Positions 61,979 to 64,000 of a stretch of 64,000 nucleotides of DNA are shown piece by piece. This DNA is from Leguminivora glycinivorella (taxonomy: Eukaryota > Arthropoda > Insecta > Lepidoptera > Tortricidae). The notes under the pieces are model-generated. The model was not told the origin of the DNA, did no database searches, and saw only the letters and a program-made list of their open reading frames with translations. A program made the position numbers and the translations under genes. The DNA lies in the NCBI RefSeq assembly GCF_023078275.1, contig NC_062978.1, positions 5,532,585-5,596,584 on the forward strand. The letters are read 5' to 3'. Position 1 is the stretch's first letter, and the number at the start of each line of letters is the position of its first letter.

Positions 61979-62064
61979 GTACAATCAGCTGCAGAGAAAA
62001 GTAGACCCCCTTGCATACAAATTTGTATGGCAGGGGGTCCCCTTTTTTCTGCAGCTGACTGTAC
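61979..62064. mobile_element. Foldback MITE 'TGTACAGTCAGCTGCAGAG', copy 2
   Basis: TGTACAATCAGCTGCAGAGA and TCTGCAGCTGACTGTAC around GCATACAAATTTGTATGGC. Same family as 38805-38889. Confidence 0.9.
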
Positions 62065-62869
62065 TAAGCTGATACAAGAAATATGAGTTTATGTCGCAGT
62101 AAACTACATTATCACTGCTAAAATCGGAAAGCGGCCATCACCACAACACACACTTCTGAAAATACCCACAACAAATAATTATATCCCAAAAGAGTTCATA
62201 ATCACGTCACAGTATAAAAAGGAGTACTCGTTTTAAACCGTCCCGTGATCACGTTATACCCAATCAAAATGAAAAATAGTACGTTCAACTCTGGCGAAGA
62301 CATTTCATTTGATCCACCATAACATGTCTTAGAACCTTACACGAAACGGAGCCAATTACCCGATCAAATAATTACGCGTTCGTTATTCGTAAACAAAACA
62401 ATAATTAGAAGACGGGTAGCTGAAACCCAATAACCTCCCTCCGGGCGATCCCTCGCTAATTACGACACGGGGGGCCGTGCGTCATCTTTATTATTTTATT
62501 ATTAACGACGTCATTAATATTGTCCAATTAACTTTATTGTCGCGACGGCTTCGATAAACGAGACCATAGAGAAATGAGAATAGAGCACTCGGTATACATT
62601 AGTTTTCGTATCAAAACCATTTTCATCATAGTCGACATCTTGCTTTATTTTCAATTTATTTTTAAAGGATGTTTATATAATGGTACCTATTAAAAAGTGT
62701 CCACATTATAGTGCCGTTCCTTTTATTAAATCAATATTTATTATGTAAGAAAACATAACTTACATTATGTTGTTACTTTTTAATTTGGACTCTTTTTTGC
62801 CAGGCTGCTGTAAAGAAATGGAAACAAATTCTAGTGACTAGTGAATACTCTATTCTTACTTACTCTCTA
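62065..62869. other. Unique non-coding stretch
   Basis: No gene. 62340-62600 has mixed composition (CCTCCCTCCGGGCGATCCCT, ATTATTTTATTATTAACGAC) and no repeat ends; possible host element. Confidence 0.4.
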
Positions 62870-63290
62870 TACTCTTACAGATGAGTAATGTCCACCTAGT
62901 TGCCCTTCAATTGGTCCTTCGTTGGCCCATTTCTATTTTGAGAATATATCTCATAGCATAACAGTAAAACCTAGGCACTGTGAAACTAAAGGTATCCTGC
63001 AGCGGCGTGCACCACAAACGGACTGAAAACATCAGTCGAAGATCTTGTCAACTTACACGTAGTGTCAAATTAATAATGAAATCATGATCAACTAGATGTC
63101 GTTTACGCAAATAAATATAATTTTGAAACGAAAACTGATGTATGGAGTGAGTTGAGTAGGTCCTCTATTCCTACTTATTACTCTATGCCGATACGTCGCA
63201 TGTGATAGGTCGAGACTCGAGATGAGTAACGTCCACCTAGTTACCCCTTCAATTGGTCCTTGATTGGTTTGACGTGCCCATTATGGCGTG
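62870..63290. repeat. Diverged direct duplication
   Basis: GATGAGTAATGTCCACCTAG + TTGCCCTTCAATTGGTCCTT (62881-62920) recurs as GATGAGTAACGTCCACCTAG + TTACCCCTTCAATTGGTCC (63222-63261). TACTCTATTCTTACTTA and CCTCTATTCCTACTTATT precede both. Confidence 0.75.
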
Positions 63291-63394
63291 CCGATAAATT
63301 GGAACTGATTGTTTGATGTGGCGACATATTGATTTGTTTTCTATATCGGTTACATTACGGAGCATTTGCAACGTCCTTTTACGCTTTATAGGAC
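63291..63394. other. Non-coding spacer
   Basis: Nothing recognised. Confidence 0.4.
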
Positions 63395-63600
63395 GGTTAT
63401 ATCTAGCTTCTTCACCCAATGGGCTGCGTTCACAACAGGGCTGAGCAAGTCCAGGGAGTGGCCAGTGTATTTCCTCTTTAGGCAGTCATGAATTATGTGA
63501 TGTATTGTCTGGGCAGAGGCTCCGCAGTCACAGATAGATATAAAATTGTAGTCCTTAAGTTGATAATAGTTTGTTAGTAAGCGACCAGTTTATAGCCATA
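63395..63600 (-). pseudogene. LINE ORF2 C-terminal remnant with zinc-knuckle-like motif
   Basis: On the minus strand a frame reads YNFISICDCGASAQTIHHI, then IHDCLKRKYTGHSLDLLS and NAAHWVKKLDI. The Cx1C-x8-H-x4-C arrangement (CDCGASAQTIHHIIHDC) and the closing W-x-x-x-LDI resemble the C-terminus of LINE reverse transcriptase proteins. Everything upstream is lost, so it is a 5'-truncated relic. Confidence 0.65.
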
Positions 63601-63654
63601 CGATTAAATAAATAGGACGGTTTGGATATTGATGATGAAGGCTTGCATTGTGGA

Positions 63655-63778
63655 TTATTATTATTATTGTTTATTATAAATGGGCTTACTCTTGGCCACA
63701 GGCTAGCCAAAGGCAAAGACGTGGCCTACGATGGAGTGAGCTCGCCCAGAAGATGCCTGTTCACTCTTGATTTTAGAC
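63655..63778 (-). mobile_element. LINE 3' end fragment (FKSRVNRHLLG type), copy 2
   Basis: The complement reads IKSRVNRHLLGELTPS then a stop, GTAAGCCCATTTATAATA and an AATAATAAT tail. Matches 27571-27716. Confidence 0.7.
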
Positions 63779-63812
63779 GCGTGCTCGATATTACTCATCA
63801 TCATAAATTGTT

Positions 63813-64000
63813 AGTGCGTTTTCACATTATACGATCCTGTATATGTATTTTTATTATAAATTTACTTACCTACTCTTGGCCACAGACTAGACTAAAACAA
63901 AGACGTGGCTTAGGGCGTGGCGGCGGTTGTGGTATATCGGATGTAGGAAGGACCTTTAAAGGCAAAAACCAAAGATGGCGGCTTAAATATATGGGATATC
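63813..64000. mobile_element. MITE 'GATCCGATATCGGATGTAGG', copy 2, runs off the window
   Basis: GTGCGTTTTCACATTATACG, TATATCGGATGTAGGA, CAAAAACCAAAGATGGCGGC and TATATGGGATATC. The part at about 63855-63920 is a LINE 3' UTR fragment (TACTCTTGGCCACAGACTAG) inserted into it. The window ends inside the element. Confidence 0.75.

Overview
This is eukaryotic, intron-scale non-coding DNA, almost certainly from a moth or butterfly (Lepidoptera). It is AT-rich and has no bacterial-style gene packing. It is full of transposon remnants of types I recognise from lepidopteran genomes: Lep1-like Helitron derivatives ending in CTAG, tRNA-derived SINEs, 3' ends of RTE-type and other LINEs, dozens of small foldback elements (MITEs), and the repeat carrying AGGGTTCCGTAG. 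Family names are from memory and sequence reading; no database was searched.

Layout. 1-2.7 kb: old mobile-element fragments. 2.77-4.87 kb: a striking GC-rich tandem array of about 33 monomers of 64 bp, each holding two short hairpins and with an eight-monomer higher-order repeat inside it. 4.90-5.33 kb: a near-perfect palindrome with two 209-bp arms and a 20-bp spacer, about 30 bp from the array. 5.7-12 kb: MITEs, an apparently intact Tc1-type DD34E transposon (7531-9192) and a tandem pair of about 420-bp foldback repeats. 12-40 kb: a mosaic of SINE, RTE, other LINE and MITE copies, many nested, with spaces of unique non-coding DNA. 40.25-44.03 kb: a 5'-truncated non-LTR retrotransposon with an ORF1 tail and an endonuclease/reverse transcriptase ORF2 broken by two frameshifts; it sits inside another repeat. 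44-64 kb: fewer repeats, more unique and locally GC-richer sequence, and one likely host exon at 48883-48968, with acceptor, start codon and donor. That exon encodes the N-terminus of an unidentified protein and is the only host coding sequence I can support.

The window is best read as an intron or intergenic part of a large host gene on the + strand, heavily colonised by mobile DNA. The two proteins with clear enzymatic signatures, the Tc1 transposase and the LINE ORF2, both belong to mobile elements. The most unusual structures are the double-hairpin array, the long palindrome beside it, and several foldback families whose central segment is inverted between copies.
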